A stretch of DNA of 64,000 nt, taken from positions 40,565,695 to 40,629,694 of the forward strand of contig CM049316.1 in NCBI GenBank assembly GCA_026874595.1. Direction: 5' to 3'. The position numbers and the translations under genes were made by a program. The notes below the pieces were generated by a model. It was not told the DNA's origin. It saw nothing but the letters and a program-made list of their open reading frames with translations, and searched no databases. Numbering within the stretch: the first letter of the stretch is position 1; the number at the start of each line of letters is the position of its first letter. The stretch is from Sipunculus nudus. Lineage: Eukaryota > Annelida > Sipuncula > Golfingiida > Sipunculidae. Below, one piece after another: positions 1 to 11,751 of this stretch.

Positions 1-1742
1 ATTGGAAAATCTGAGCACATTTCATTGTTCTACCAATTTGAACATGTAACTCTTTATTCTATCAATAGAAAAAAATCCGAACACGTTATATTCTTTATTC
101 TACTCATTGGAAAAATCTGGACGCTTTCTTTTCTTGGTCACATTTACAAAAAGAGTTTCTGTATTCTTGCATTTTTAAAATATGACTGATGAATGCTTGA
201 CCATTACCATCGTGGGGAGAAAAAGCAGCACCTTGATATAATGCCAAACAATTCATACCAATGGACTTAGCCAATTCACTTTATCTTAGGGTGACTGCTA
301 GGGAGTTTCTTTTCTGTGATTCCAATAAGAATGTCTCGCCGTGATTTCCCAGCGTCCTAAAAACGTTAATGATGCCCGGGTAGCCAAGTCAGAGCATCAC
401 GAGAAAGTTCGACAAGAGAAAGATATTCAATGCTTGGCCGGAAGCAGATATAACCAGTCTGTCAATACAGTGAACTTCAAAAAGTATCTAAATTCAGATA
501 TGCATGAGGGAATCATGAGGTTCTTTCCCAATGTCACTCGACGACAGATTACGGTCCTTCGAAAGGATGAAAGGCTAGCACATGTTCATGTATGCCATTA
601 TCCTTATCTTAGGCATCGGGGAAAGACCTGCCTGTTGATGTTGTTCAGCAAGTTTGCTTCATCAGGCTATCGCGCTGTGTTTGGACCCTAGGTGATAAAT
701 ATGCCCGTGATATGCTTAGTATATTTGGTACTTAATGAGTGTTTGCTTTGATTATATCTTCGAAGGTGCGACACTGGGTGCGTAATAAGCTGTCTATTTG
801 CGATTGTTTGATATTTCACAGACGTTGCATGGCTTCACTGTCGGTCACCTTATGATCAATTGGTGACCCTATATTTGTCATTATCTGGTACTAAGAAAGT
901 GTCAGAATCGCAGTAAAAAAAGGAGTGGCCTGTTTCACCAGTCTGCCAAATAGTTCAACAGCCGCAAAGTCCAGTTCCATATTTGCTATAATAAAATAAT
1001 TCTGAATAAAAAGCTTTACCTTTTTTCATACTCAACTTTATGATCGCTTTAAAACATATCACTGCATACCCTAGTGGTTATTGTCTGGTGTTCCATCTGG
1101 TACATTTGCAATTTTATAATTTAGCATTGCGACAAAGCGAATAAAATAATTATGACTGGGTACTCAGACAACAAAATGGATAAAACGATATAATATTCCA
1201 ACCGGATTTTCAGTAAATCAGTTTGTATTTTTACGCGTATGTCCGTGGTCGCCTAAACAAATTACCATCGTTTGCAAAAACAAACTAGAGGTCTGCAATC
1301 ACCTAGCGGTCCCAAGGTAGGCCTCCCCGACTAAAACCACGAATATTAGCCACAGGCCAAAATAAATATCAGGGGCACATTTGTCACATGTGACTATAAT
1401 TCTAACTCAAGTTCATTTTTTTTAATATCAGCAATACTACTAAGAAAAAGAATAAAAACCCAAACCTCAGCAAGGATAAGAAGTTTAATGACGGGTTTAC
1501 GTCATTTCAAATTCAATATAACTTAAGTAGCCTTTGAAAATTAACTATATATACAGAGAAACCTGTGTAATGGGACCACCCGTTGGACTTGCCAAAAGCG
1601 GTTTAATTCACATGTGGTCTTATTAGACATGTCCAATGTGAATGCTTTTGGGTCACCCAAACGTGGTCTTTATGGACCGATGGTCTTTCAGACAGGTTAC
1701 ACTGTGTGTGTGTATGTAAAGATAAAGAAGAAGCATGCTTAC
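1..1742. other. Intronic sequence downstream of exon h, no further exon found
   Basis: The minus strand was scanned for a TM5 exon in the required phase (a C...W[WD] loop followed by a helix) and none was convincing. A 116-codon plus-strand ORF (341-691) has no recognisable motif. The only clear feature is a short TIR element at 1552-1706, about 40 bp from the end of exon h. Confidence 0.6.
1552..1706. repeat. Short TIR element, copy M1
   Basis: About 155 bp starting tacagagaaacctgtgtaat and ending agacaggttacactgtg, so the ends are near inverted repeats of ACAGTGNAACCTGT. Inside are repeated GGTCTTATTAGAC / GTGGTCTTTATGGAC words. The same plan recurs at 14926-15088, 16994-17139 and 38468-38665. 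No coding capacity; MITE-like. Confidence 0.7.
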
Positions 1743-1888
1743 CCTTGTCGACTCTTGGTCTACCTATGACCGTGCGGACTGTTAAATATGCGGTGAATAA
1801 CAATATGATCAGCAGAAGGCGTTTGATCAAGTCTGTGTCGGATATTTTGACCCGCTGAGCTGAGCGTACCCTGAATACGACTGATATC
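1743..1888 (-). CDS. GPR158-like: GPR158-like receptor, exon h (intracellular loop 2 and TM4)
   Basis: 146 nt: one G completing Arg, 48 codons, and one trailing G. Acceptor CTCTGTTTTTAG|, donor ACAAGG|GTAAGC. It encodes ISVVFRVRSAQRVKISDTDL and then LIKRLLLIILLFTAYL, a single hydrophobic helix (TM4), ending TVIGRPRVDK. V-F-x-x-R-[ST]-AQR is intracellular loop 2 of the family (human GPR158 has a very similar SRTAQR), the side that contacts the G-protein/RGS partner in vertebrates. The helix lacks the tryptophan seen in vertebrate TM4 at the outer end. The next exon, with extracellular loop 2 and TM5, must start with two bases completing a G-x-x codon; I did not find it between 1742 and 1, so it probably lies outside the window. 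Confidence 0.92.
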
Positions 1889-1959
1889 CTAAAAACAGAG
1901 ATGAAGAATGCTCTGAAGTCAAGGTGTAATTAGAGTACACATACATAATGAGCGGAATC

Positions 1960-2085
1960 TATTAAAAAGGCCTACCAAAAGTAAATGACTGAAAAAAGTA
2001 AGTGCTTTAATAAAAAGGAGTAGCAATTTAATGTCAATTTCCTAATTTTATCACAAATTGAATAAAGATGTGTTTCGCATACTAA

Positions 2086-2149
<64 letters not shown>

Positions 2150-2340
2150 TCTTCCAGAAACATACCCCCAGCATGAAGATATGGGCACTTTCCACATGCC
2201 TCGCATTTTGCACACACAAACACTGGAAAGTATCCCATACTTGTTCTAACTTGACTGTTATAGCAGGAGAAAATAAAGAAAAACAAGTAAAAAAGACAAA
2301 AAAGTAAAAAAGACTTAAAAAAGTGTTATTTGGCAGGCCT
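1960..2340 (+). repeat. Microsatellite-centred interspersed element, copy 1
   Basis: A (TA)n core (2091-2150) is flanked by sequence that recurs on both sides of the (TA)n at 51512-51534. Left flank shares 'tgaataaagatgtgtttcgca'-like sequence; right flank shares 'cagaaacata', 'gcatgaagata.gggca.tttccaca' and 'tcccat.cttgttc' blocks. Both copies have the same orientation. Structure resembles microsatellite-associated elements described from bivalves (inference). Confidence 0.7.
2091..2150. repeat. (TA)n microsatellite
   Basis: About 26 uninterrupted TA units followed by a degenerate tail; core of the element above. It produces spurious YIYIYI reading frames on both strands. Confidence 0.97.
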
Positions 2341-3339
2341 GTAAACGTTTGAAGAAAGGTTGAATTATTCGTTCAGCATTTGTGTGACAAAATATAGGTG
2401 CAAGTACATGTGCAAACCTCTAGCTGAAATTACACAATTTATTATTACCAAAACGGGAAAAAAAATTTAGACAGATAAGATGGTGCATTTGCTATTAGAT
2501 TGCTTACATAGTGGTTATATGCTACCGTCGTTCTATAATTCCTTCAGTTAACCACTGCTTGTTAAAGCAAGGTTTTCTGGTAAAGATGTAGTTTAAAGGA
2601 TTTTTTCCAGACTCTTTTGTCCCAGTCATGTATACATTTTGACAACATTATAATTACTCTATTTTATACAGGTAGTGTTTATAAGATAAGGTTTATATAT
2701 TGAATAAATAGACCATGTACTTCAATTTGTGTGCTGATACTCCCACCAAATTTCAGTCGTCGGCCATCACGTTTTACATAACGTCATTGACGTTACTATA
2801 TGTATACAAAGATGGGCCAAGACCCGTTGTATATCTAAATTTGATGCTCTTACTTTTTTTTTATAAATTATGATATTATTCCATATATATTATATTTTAT
2901 AAATATTAAGATATATACATGTATATATTTATATACTCTTCCTATATATAAGAATAAATACAATATACTTAAATGTAAGTATAAGCCTGTAGGAAAGCCT
3001 CGGATAAAAACCCCTAAACGAAACTTTTACTTGTAATCTGACACAAGGTGCTGGGGACGGCACAGGACAAGGGTATCGCAGTATATCGAAGTATAGGATT
3101 CAAACCTGAATACACAATGCGAGACTGTTCTTATTGATCTGAAAGTTTGAGTCCTGTACAAAAATTATGTTTCACTCCGTTCCACCAACCTGTGACCATC
3201 TGTTTTTTTTAGATAACTTTCATAAAAATGTATATTTTAAATAATTTGTTAGAAATCTGCATATGAAAGTGACAGTCTAATATGGCAAATGATAATTTTA
3301 CAAGAAGTGTCAAGTTGGTAATTCATAACATGTTTGACT

Positions 3340-3695
3340 TTTTACAATAATCAGATCAGATTTGTTAAAGCTGGTAATAGTTTGTGTTTCCATGACATTA
3401 CCCAATCAGCAGCTGTTAACTGAGGCTGAAAAAAACATGCCCATGACTGTCATAAGTTGGTCTGACATGTCGTAAAAAGTAGACTGTTTATCATATTTCA
3501 AAATGATTCTCTTTCTTAAATAAGGTGTAAGACAAGTAATAAGTTACCTTTTTGAAAATTAGGCCACTTAATCTTCTACCCTACATGATTGTTTTTTTCC
3601 TCTTGAAAAGTAAGTAATAAAAATTGTCAAAGGAAAAAACAGGTAGACATGAGGGGATGGAACAGACTTTATATAGGGTTTATACATTTTACGAT
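3340..3695 (+). repeat. Interspersed repeat family P6, copy 1 (plus)
   Basis: Aligns by eye with the reverse complement of 59990-60420. Shared blocks include gactttttacaat.atc, ccaatcagcagctgt, tatgtcgtaaaa, accttgttgaaaa.taggtc, and acaggt.gacat.aggggatg near the end. No ORF. Confidence 0.75.
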
Positions 3696-4139
3696 ATGTC
3701 AGACCCACTTATACCCAAATGGTGCCAATCGGTTTTTGTCAATAATTAAGAAATGTTGATATTTCTGTGTATTACGTTACAATGAAAGAAAATTATGTGC
3801 TTTACGGCGATAGAGGATGAAAGATTTTACTCAAACTTATTAAAAGTATTTATTTGCAACTTTCAGGATGTGTTCTGATGAATTGACAGGGCAGGATAGC
3901 GTCTATTAGCTAACGATGTATTTTATCATATTTGTGGTACTAAGTACTTTCATCATCAAATCAATGTTTGTCAAAACGTGTCCTTGACCCTGTCACTTCA
4001 GTTATTTTCCCGTAACAGGACTTTTTTCTCAGATATTAAATTAATTGTTTTTCTCAAACTCCTTGCACTATATGGTAGTTTTGCTTTGTAAAATTCACTG
4101 GCGCACCTTGTTGATTTACTTATAGGTATTAAAAAAATA

Positions 4140-4515
4140 AACTGATTTTTCTTGATTTACTCCTTAAAATTTCTTACTATCTTGAGGCAAGAACATTTTT
4201 TTTTCTTAAAAGTTGGGCAAGAAAAGTTTTCTTGTTATGGAAAAGACAATATTTCCTTTAACTAGTTTTTTTCTTCTTCTTTTTACTACGAGAAAAAGAT
4301 GTCTAATGGCAAGAAATTTAGGGAAAAAAATCTTATAACAAAGAATATTTTCTGGGGAGTCAGTAAGAATTTGTCTTACACTGGTCAAGAAAATATTTCT
4401 TCTAAAAAAAAATATACCTTGTCTTAGGAAAATTAAGAAAAATAAGCTTGATTTCTTTTCAGAAGAATTTTTTTTCTTGTGAAGAAATTTTATGTTAACA
4501 AGAAAAGTTTTTGGC
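4140..4515. repeat. AAGAAA/TTTCTTG-rich palindromic low-complexity block
   Basis: Dense alternation of ttcttg and caagaaaa words on both strands, for example gggcaagaaaagttttcttg and ttcttgtgaagaaatttta. Self-complementary words recur many times. It ends next to the donor of exon g. Confidence 0.6.
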
Positions 4516-4566
4516 AATGCAACCTCTGGTCGGACGGACTGTAGTATCTATAGAAATCAAACTAAC

Positions 4567-4676
4567 CTCCATGTCTTGAGCAGAAGTGCACCGTATGATG
4601 TTGAAAAGCCGAGCTCACGTAACCACATGCGTAAACAGCAGGTCAGCTCTGTAGGCTCGAAGTACTGTACTATCAT
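4567..4676 (-). CDS. GPR158-like: GPR158-like receptor, exon g (extracellular loop 1 and TM3)
   Basis: 110 nt: 36 codons plus AG, which with the first G of the next exon makes Arg. Acceptor GATATTTCAG|, donor TGGAG|GTTAGT. It encodes MIVQYFEPTELTCCLRMWLR then ELGFSTSYGALLLKTW. QYFEPT-x(3)-C matches the extracellular loop 1 of vertebrate GPR158 (YFEPS...C). The cysteine is the class C residue that normally bonds to loop 2. LGF-x-x-x-YG-x-x-x-x-K-x-[WHT]-R is the TM3 core and its intracellular end, shared with other class C receptors. There are two adjacent cysteines (CC) where one would be expected. Confidence 0.95.
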
Positions 4677-5165
4677 CTGAAATATCATAAAACAATCTCC
4701 AAACTAAAGCTTGTACTTTCATACTGTAATAGACTGTTCCTTGTTTGTGATCGTAGCTCGCTGTAAAATTTAACATTTCTAAAGCCGTTCCGAAACTTCT
4801 TTTCCCGTTAAAGTTGCTAACATGCAAACCTAAGAACCGGATGAAAACCATAGGAGCTTTCTGACGGAGGAATAATTAAATGGTCTTTTCCTTTGTTTGA
4901 AGTTTTGATATTACTTAAGAATCATACAATGCATGTAGCGAAATCATAATTTATTTGTGTTGTGGAAAATTTTGTCAACTGGAATTTCTGTTATATTACT
5001 CTTCCATCTATTGGAATATTTCATTAAATGAGTAATAGACAATAATATGTCATTAACATCATTTTAGTGAAAATTCAAAAGTAACATTTAATCAAAAGTG
5101 TAGGCAGATATTAATGCCACGCGGTATATTTATACTTTGAAAAGAAAAATCATCAGTGAACTTAC
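4677..5165 (-). other. Intron between exons f and g (489 bp)
   Basis: Shortest intron of the gene, plain AT-rich sequence with canonical GTAAGT...TTTCAG ends. Nothing else seen. Confidence 0.85.
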
Positions 5166-5234
5166 CGGGCAGTATAGAAATAATGCGCCAATAAGCACCA
5201 TTAACATAAGCATAGGACTGGCTGCCTTCAACAC
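5166..5234 (-). CDS. GPR158-like: GPR158-like receptor, exon f (TM2)
   Basis: A 69-nt exon of 23 codons, phase 0 at both ends, missed by simple ORF calling because it is so short. Acceptor CTTTTTTACAG|, donor CTGCCCG|GTAAGT. It encodes VLKAASPMLMLMVLIGALFL then YCP. The pattern [KR]-[AS]-[AS]-x-P/L-[hydrophobic]-x(5)-G-[AS]-L-x-L-Y-x-P is TM2 of the GPR158 family. The hydrophobic run fits one membrane helix, entering after a short basic loop (YRDVK-VLK) made with the previous exon. Introns of 1.4 kb and 0.49 kb flank it, the latter being the shortest of the gene. Confidence 0.94.
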
Positions 5235-6634
5235 CTGTAAAAAAGAAAGATGACAAAAGCATGTAATGGTTATGTCTGGAAATCAAATATTATGCACATC
5301 ATGTGTGAATTAATTAAAACTTTAAAATGTTCAAGCGATAAATCAATAAGTTCAATAGGACTTTAATGCATGCAAAGTACCAAATAGATGGTTACATTCG
5401 GTCAATTATAATTGGAAGTCTCACACTCGCGCCTGGGCGATAATTGAGAATCAGCAAGGATTTAATAATTAGGTCAAGGTGAAATATATATCAGGTGAAA
5501 AATATGATAAAGATTGTTTCCAAAGATGTTTTTTAAACCAGTTATATTTGAGATACAGCGCAGATACGTGCAGAAAAAATGTGATCGATCTTTTTGCACT
5601 CTGGCTAAATAAGTTCACTCACAAAAAAATGACCCAAATATTAACGTCGAAAAAAACTCGTAAACTCCTGTAAGCCTACTCTCTATACGGGGGAGGTTTA
5701 ATAACCATTATATCTAGGAAGACAGGTCATCAATACCTGTAGCCCCCATCACCGCCCGATCAGAAAATGGGTGCCATAATTTATTGTTTCCCAAACACAC
5801 CCTTTCTCATCAAACGGGGAAGGTGAGGCAATTAATTATGTGTACACCATTCACTGGTCGTGCCAGGCAACCAATTTTCAACGAAATAATAACTAGGTTA
5901 GCTCTACTTTAGTATTAGAATGGGCGAGAGTTGCCTATACCAATAGAGAACTCAACCAGATTGGTTAAGCCCGTGTCTGTAATAGCAATAAGGCCTGCAC
6001 TTACTCGTGGCCGCAGAGTGCGGCAGTCATGCCGAAAAGTCGTGTCAAAGTGACATATTAAACGAGATATCCTGAGGACGTGCCACACGTTTATGTTTTC
6101 CAATTGGTAAATCCTATTTCTTGTATGAAGGATGAGGTAAAAATTGTTTCGAGATGTCTACAGAAACATGTACATGCAACTAATATGGAGAGCATGATCA
6201 TGTTTTGCAGCTAAAGTTTTAATGTACACAGATTAATTGATAATTAGCTGTATTTGACCAAAAGATATATAAAACCATAAAGAAGTATGATGAAATATAA
6301 TTATTAGTTTTAAGCTAAAATAAGGTTGCATGGTTTCTCAGGCACCACACGTGTAAGAAGTGATTTACCAATTTTGAGCTCCAGCCGCTCGGACGTGTCA
6401 TATAATAATAGTTTTTCGATAAAAGGTGTATTCTTTGATCTGTTTAGCAGGACAGTTATTTTAATATCATTTTGTCCCCTAATCATTAGAAATTTTTTTC
6501 GAAACTGTATAATGCCATGGTAAAATAAATTCGCCTTCCGGCGTAGATTTCTCAAATAATTTGCCTGAGAACCCAGATGTTCAGCCTTAAATAATTTTTA
6601 TTTCATTCCTCAGATGAGATTAAAGGCCACTGAC
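5235..6634 (-). other. Intron between exons e and f (1.4 kb)
   Basis: Canonical ends (GTCAGT...TTTTTTACAG). Contains a moderately GC-richer patch near 5690-5870 (ggggaggttta..., cccccatcaccgcccgat) with no recognisable identity. Confidence 0.8.
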
Positions 6635-6829
6635 CTTGACATCTCTGTACATGTACGTGAACCACGCGAGACAAGGGATGAAGCACATGATGAGGCACGA
6701 GAGTCCCAGGACCACACTGCGCATGACCCAGTCGAGGGTGATAATACAGGGCTGAGCGTCCTCGCACGACTGACAGCCCTGGGCACACGGCAGACACTCG
6801 AACCAGTCGTCATAGCGACTGGAAAGACC
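6635..6829 (-). CDS. GPR158-like: GPR158-like receptor, exon e (cysteine-rich stalk and TM1)
   Basis: 195 nt, 65 codons, phase 0 at both ends. Acceptor TCTGCTTGCAG|, donor GTCAAG|GTCAGT. The peptide starts GLSSRYDDWFECLPCAQGCQ, goes on with SCEDAQPCIITLDW, and then has a hydrophobic segment of about 26 residues from VMRSVVLG to FTYMY, which is TM1. C-L-P-C-x-x-G-C-x-x-C-x(5)-C is the juxtamembrane cysteine cluster found just before TM1 in GPR158 and GPR179. The exon ends in YRDVK, which reads directly into VLKAASP of the TM2 exon. The peptide appears in two other open frames here; only this one has the cysteine pattern and joins in phase. Confidence 0.95.
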
Positions 6830-7090
6830 CTGCAAGCAGAAATAAAATACTGTATAGTGACATCATCGTTCAGATCCGTGTTTACAGAAACCCAATCGCA
6901 AACCAAGTATGATATACTCATAAAGATTTCTCCTTTGAATATTATTATGTTATCTGCCAATATTTCTTTCTGAAATGATTGGTGGCCGTACCGCGCACTC
7001 TCACAAATCAAGATTTTTTTTTTTTTCAATGTGCCGACCAGTATTTATTCTTTGTTTCTTATATATTTCTTCTCCTTGTTTTGGAGTTTT

Positions 7091-7102
7091 TGCGCATGCG
7101 CA
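7091..7102. promoter_or_regulatory. Perfect palindrome TGCGCATGCGCA (NRF-1-type site)
   Basis: Matches the established NRF-1 binding consensus YGCGCAYGCGCR on both strands. It is intronic, about 260 bp upstream of exon e, so function as a promoter element is speculative; it could be chance. Confidence 0.35.
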
Positions 7103-7602
7103 ATATTAAACTTCTTTTCACATCGTTATGGTAAACAGACACACGGGACTCGTGTTCACTCATAAAACATGTGAATTGAGAATCAGAGATAGTTTTGGAT
7201 GCAATGTCTGATAACTTGATTGTGCTGTCAATCAATTTCATATATGGATATGGTCCTGTTGAGAAAAATACAATGCACTTAAAGACCATCTTACCATCTG
7301 ATTGAATGGATGTGAGCTAAATAAATCAACTATTCGTTATGTTGAAATACATACTAACTTAAACAGGTGTATTCATACTTGTACCAATACGAATATATAC
7401 AACAAAGTGATTAAGAAGATTGCATGCGTACATGTATAGGAAAGAAAACCTATACTAACTAGCAAACAGTCTACGTTTCGTAATACTTGCTCAAAATATG
7501 AATACTAATTTGCCTTTTTTACTTCAAAATTATATTAATCAACTTTTGGACTTCTCTTAAAGATTGTGTTCGACATAACACGGAACAAACAAATGAACAA
7601 AG

Positions 7603-7603
<1 letters not shown>

Positions 7604-7643
<40 letters not shown>
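7604..7643. repeat. (TA)n microsatellite
   Basis: Twenty uninterrupted TA units. Confidence 0.97.
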
Positions 7644-7645
<2 letters not shown>

Positions 7646-8290
7646 TCTGAAGCACTTTTTATCATGATAGTCAAGGTTGGGACTGTAGCTGTTATCTGAA
7701 TCACGCCTCCCGGTGACACTCCGGGAAGGCCATAATTATCTAGCCAACAGCGCTCTCCTTAGAGCTTTCATGTGAACACGAACTTAAATGAAATACATCA
7801 GTGTCTTTTTTTTCTTTCCTGCAGTGGCAAAAGAACTTATCTTCAGTCACGGCCGTTTTGAAAGAGATGATTTTAACGCTGAAATTCGAGGATGTAATTT
7901 GAACTGAAAATGTAGGTTTTGTGCATTTAGTTAGAGATGGACTACTTAGAACGTTTTTACAGCTTTGTCTCCAACGTTTTTACAACAGATTTAGCTAAAC
8001 ATTTTCTGCTTCTGTACATTTCTTCAAAATGAAAAATGCATTTTTTATTTTAATATTTCCGGAGTCAACCACCTTAGTTTTTTATGCTAGCCAAAGTAAG
8101 TGCATCTGCAGAATTCCATTTCAGTGTTGGATTACGTGACAAGGCGGATGCACCCGATTATAAGGTGTCACGACATTTTTCACCTTTTACAGGGAATTTA
8201 ATGAAAATATTCCGCCTCCGATAAATTTTGGTCCAAGAATCCGTTGAACAATTTATTTCTAAGTAGCCGATTATACTACTCAATGAGACG

Positions 8291-8291
<1 letters not shown>

Positions 8292-8343
<52 letters not shown>

Positions 8344-8349
8344 TATATT

Positions 8350-8373
<24 letters not shown>
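8292..8373. repeat. (TA)n microsatellite
   Basis: Long TA run with two small interruptions near 8341-8350. A fragment resembling a TIR-element end (cgaccacctcag...aatacagta) follows at about 8383-8430. Confidence 0.95.
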
Positions 8374-8380
<7 letters not shown>

Positions 8381-8589
8381 ATCTCGCAGAACGACCACCT
8401 CAGTTTAGCGACCACCGAAATACAGTACCGGTATATATTTAGTTAGATTAGATATAGGCCTATATACAGTGCCTCTAAGTCATTTCACTCCTCTCAGTTC
8501 AGCATGCACCTTTTCGTTGTAATAGGCACATGTATGTAAAGACGTCAACATTCGGGTATCGTCAACATATCGGGTATCCTGAAGCTCAG

Positions 8590-8850
8590 CCTAAGTGAAA
8601 AGTGCTGAGTCACCTATTCCATATGGTTCCGCATAAGTGAATTCAAAGCGGTACCCCCACAAATGTTTGGAACCAGATAATATTCGTACATTTTCATCCG
8701 TTTGACTGTAACTCTTAAGTTTAGGAGAAAACCGACATTGAAAATCGCACTTTTGGACCCCTGTAATCTTGAAAAATAGGTCAAGGTCACTAAAACTTAA
8801 TTAAATTAATAGGTCAAATTAATTGGGCTATGGTAGGGTACATCCTGTGT
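8590..8850 (+). repeat. Interspersed repeat family P7, copy 1 (plus)
   Basis: Aligns with the reverse complement of 23205-23470. Shared blocks are gaaaagtgctgagtcac, catatggttccgca, gacattgaaaat, atcgcacttttg, aggtcaaggcaactgggtca-type sequence and attaattggnccatggta. No ORF; many words are AGGTCAAGGTCA-like. Confidence 0.75.
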
Positions 8851-9044
8851 AATTATGAAAGAAATCAGAAGAAAAAAGTGGCAGAATAATAATTACGACA
8901 TAAACGAATATTGTTACTGAAAACAAATATTTCCACCTATGGATAGGTGGAGATAATTACATATTATGTCAAAGGCGTGTGTATAAGTTGACAGAGAGCA
9001 TATGATAATACTAAGCGTCCTTGTTTCGGTTTCCTTTGGACGGA

Positions 9045-9155
9045 GATGTGTACTTGACTTGGACTCGGACAAGGACTTGGGGTTTAATTGACTCAGACTC
9101 GAAGACTGTGGACTGTGGTCAAATAACCCAAAGGACTCAGACTCGGACCCGACCT
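9045..9155. repeat. Degenerate GGACTCGGAC short repeats
   Basis: Repeated words gactcggac, gactcagactcg and ggactcagactcggac over about 110 bp. Low-complexity tract of unknown origin. Confidence 0.5.
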
Positions 9156-11751
9156 TTTTTGAGGTTAGGCTACATAATTGTGTATTATGAGGTTGTTTAT
9201 CTCAGTATAAAGCGCTTATTGTTCTATTTACAAATATTTAAGTCAAATAAAGGCTGAAGGGGCGTTGCGCTGACTTTTTTTAAAATAACTATAATCATGG
9301 CAAAGCTTCGCTGAATAAAATATCAGGAAATGAAAACATGACAGAGCATACAGTTTCATAAAGTTCACATGTAAATGTGAGAATACGGCAAGCAGCAGCA
9401 TTGCTAATCATGATGAACGGAACAGTTTCAGCTGAGTCCAGGTCCCCAATAATTTCTACGATGACGCACATAGTGAGTCATACATTACCAGTAAATTCTA
9501 TTTATTTCATCATTCATTAAGAACTGCTGACACCAAGCCGCTTTGTATGACATCCAGTACAACATGCGGCCCGATATTTTGGCGTCTTTGATCAGGCAGA
9601 GCGCTGATGTAGGTTCAAGCGTACCCCGGGTCAGTGTGATCCCCCCATCCATCATCGGCAGATAAATTCGCTTATCGCCGCCAAATACCAGCATCAGACA
9701 AATTCTATAACGTTACGGCCAGCAAAGGTGAATACAATTGTTAGATAAAGGTCTTACAGTACCAACAAGGGTGACTAAAACGTTATATATAGGTGTGATT
9801 AGTACATTACAGTCAGTAACCTAGATATGCACTTAGGTGGAATTATAAGCACTATAAGATCTATTAATGTAATAAAAGGGATCGCGAGAACACACTAAAT
9901 TAATGGCCATCTGGCTTTTACATACGTACTTATTTTATAATAGATGACATAAGGTTATGATTAAAGTAGGCGAATATCCTACATGAATGTAAGAATAGTA
10001 CCGAATCATTTGTTGAAACTGTGTCACTATAATTCGTTTTACTACAAATGGCATGGCGGCAGTGAGCAATATGGCATGTTACTTTTTAGCAGCACGACAT
10101 ATGTTAATTTTAGTAAAAAGCGTTAGTTGTTCCAAAGACGGTACAGCCTGGGGTCTAATTGAGCATCAATGAGGCAACAGCTTAAATGTCACGATATCCG
10201 TAACAATGACATCTTGAAAGTACCAATACACCACATACATGCAAGAAATACATGTATATGGTTATTAGGAAACAAAAACTCTCACGGTTCACCAACTCCA
10301 TGGTTTCATCAAAGGCCAACTCTGCTCGCTAGAACAAAGTAGGCCCCTAATTCTAGTGAATAACTTGAATAACATTTTGTTTCAGGTATTTGTAAGGTAT
10401 GATTTAGGCAAATCAAATCTTGGTAATACAGATTACGCCCGAATTTTAATGTATTGTTCTATCGATGTTATGCCAGCAGTGATTTATTGAGCGTAGTTGC
10501 GTAATTGTTTACGCGCTGGACTTGTTACCCTAAGGTTGTGGCGGTCGTGTCCCCTACAAACCTCTTTCTGTGCTAGAACCTATGATCGACATATTAACCG
10601 CAAGGGTGGAGCCTTAACACCCAGTTCACTGTTCACTTATAAGTAGCAATCATACATACGTTTCAATGAGTTGAACCACACTAACAGATAAAACGGTTTA
10701 TAATAAAAACGCCATTAAAAAATAAAAGAATATCAGCTGACAAAAATGAAACTGAAATGCGGTTCATTTGGTTAAATGAATGACTAAATATAGACTTCTT
10801 TAAAAAGGAACATCTTTTGCTTCTTTTTAAACTGTCATGACCATGGGGCCTCTGGTGATCAAACTGAAAATCTTATGTAAGAACTTTATGGTGCCTTAGT
10901 TGTAAGTTCTTCAGGTAGCGGAGAAATGCCACAAGAATGAATATTTCAGAAAGACCACGTAGACCTGGTCGGATGAGTCTGACATTGTCGGTGATATCCG
11001 AATATGTACACATTATCTTTATTTATCTTGTTCAGTTAAGACAGACCAGACTTTGTGAAGGCATTCTGCTGCCGAATAGCTGATGCTGGTTGGGGGTTGT
11101 TTTTATTATCCATGGCGTAACTCATACAGGAAGGTGTATAAACCACTTTGAAATACGTTAAGTCAATCAGATCTCACTGGCAAATTTCCTCGGCATACAA
11201 CATGAGTCAACGAACTTTATTTTGTTGATGAAATTACGACGCCTGTGATCGGCCCGAGAACCGAGTCCCTCAGATTTACCTATCTGCAGCAGGATATAGC
11301 TCGGTATTTTACGTGCAACCGAGTGATGGATACCAACATATTTAACTCCTTGTTTATCGTATGCGTAAAAAAATATACAAGTTCATGATTACAGTGGTAA
11401 AATAATGCTTAGGGGAAAGTTTTATGATTAAAAAATGATTTATATATGATCTTCTTTATGTTAAACGGTAAAAAACAATTATAGTTTACTGCTGAGTATA
11501 TCATATCTGGGCGTCTGTCTGATTAAAACCGGGTGCATATTACGCCTATTTTGACGTACGGAAAAGAAATCTGGGGATTTGTCGGGCTGATATGAGCTAG
11601 TTACGACATGATTTTTATCCTGAATCCGCGTCTGACAATTCTTTGCCATGTCAACGAATATTCGACAAATCGCTCGACATAATCGGTGTCGGAATAGCAT
11701 GAACACACTTGAACACAGGAAAGCCATGTCAGATATTATGGTCATTTTACC

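Larger units (their letters stand above)
1889..4566 (-). other. Intron between exons g and h (2.7 kb)
   Basis: Holds one copy of a microsatellite-centred element (1960-2340), one copy of a ~360-bp family whose mate is inverted at 59990-60420, and a long AAGAAA/TTTCTT-rich block (4140-4515) that ends about 50 bp from the donor of exon g. No other exon seen. Confidence 0.7.

Noticed and set aside
341-691. 116-codon plus-strand ORF
   Set aside because: No recognisable domain or splice context, and the length is possible by chance in a 64-kb window.
1303-1330. A 28-nt minus-strand stretch with TTTTAG| before it and |GTGATT after it, in phase with the end of exon h
   Set aside because: It fits the reading phase, but the peptide (V)GEAYLGTA has no similarity I can see to the TM4-TM5 loop of the family, and so short a match is likely by chance.
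2058-2307. ORFs encoding (YI)n repeats here and at other TA tracts
   Set aside because: Artefacts of TA microsatellites.
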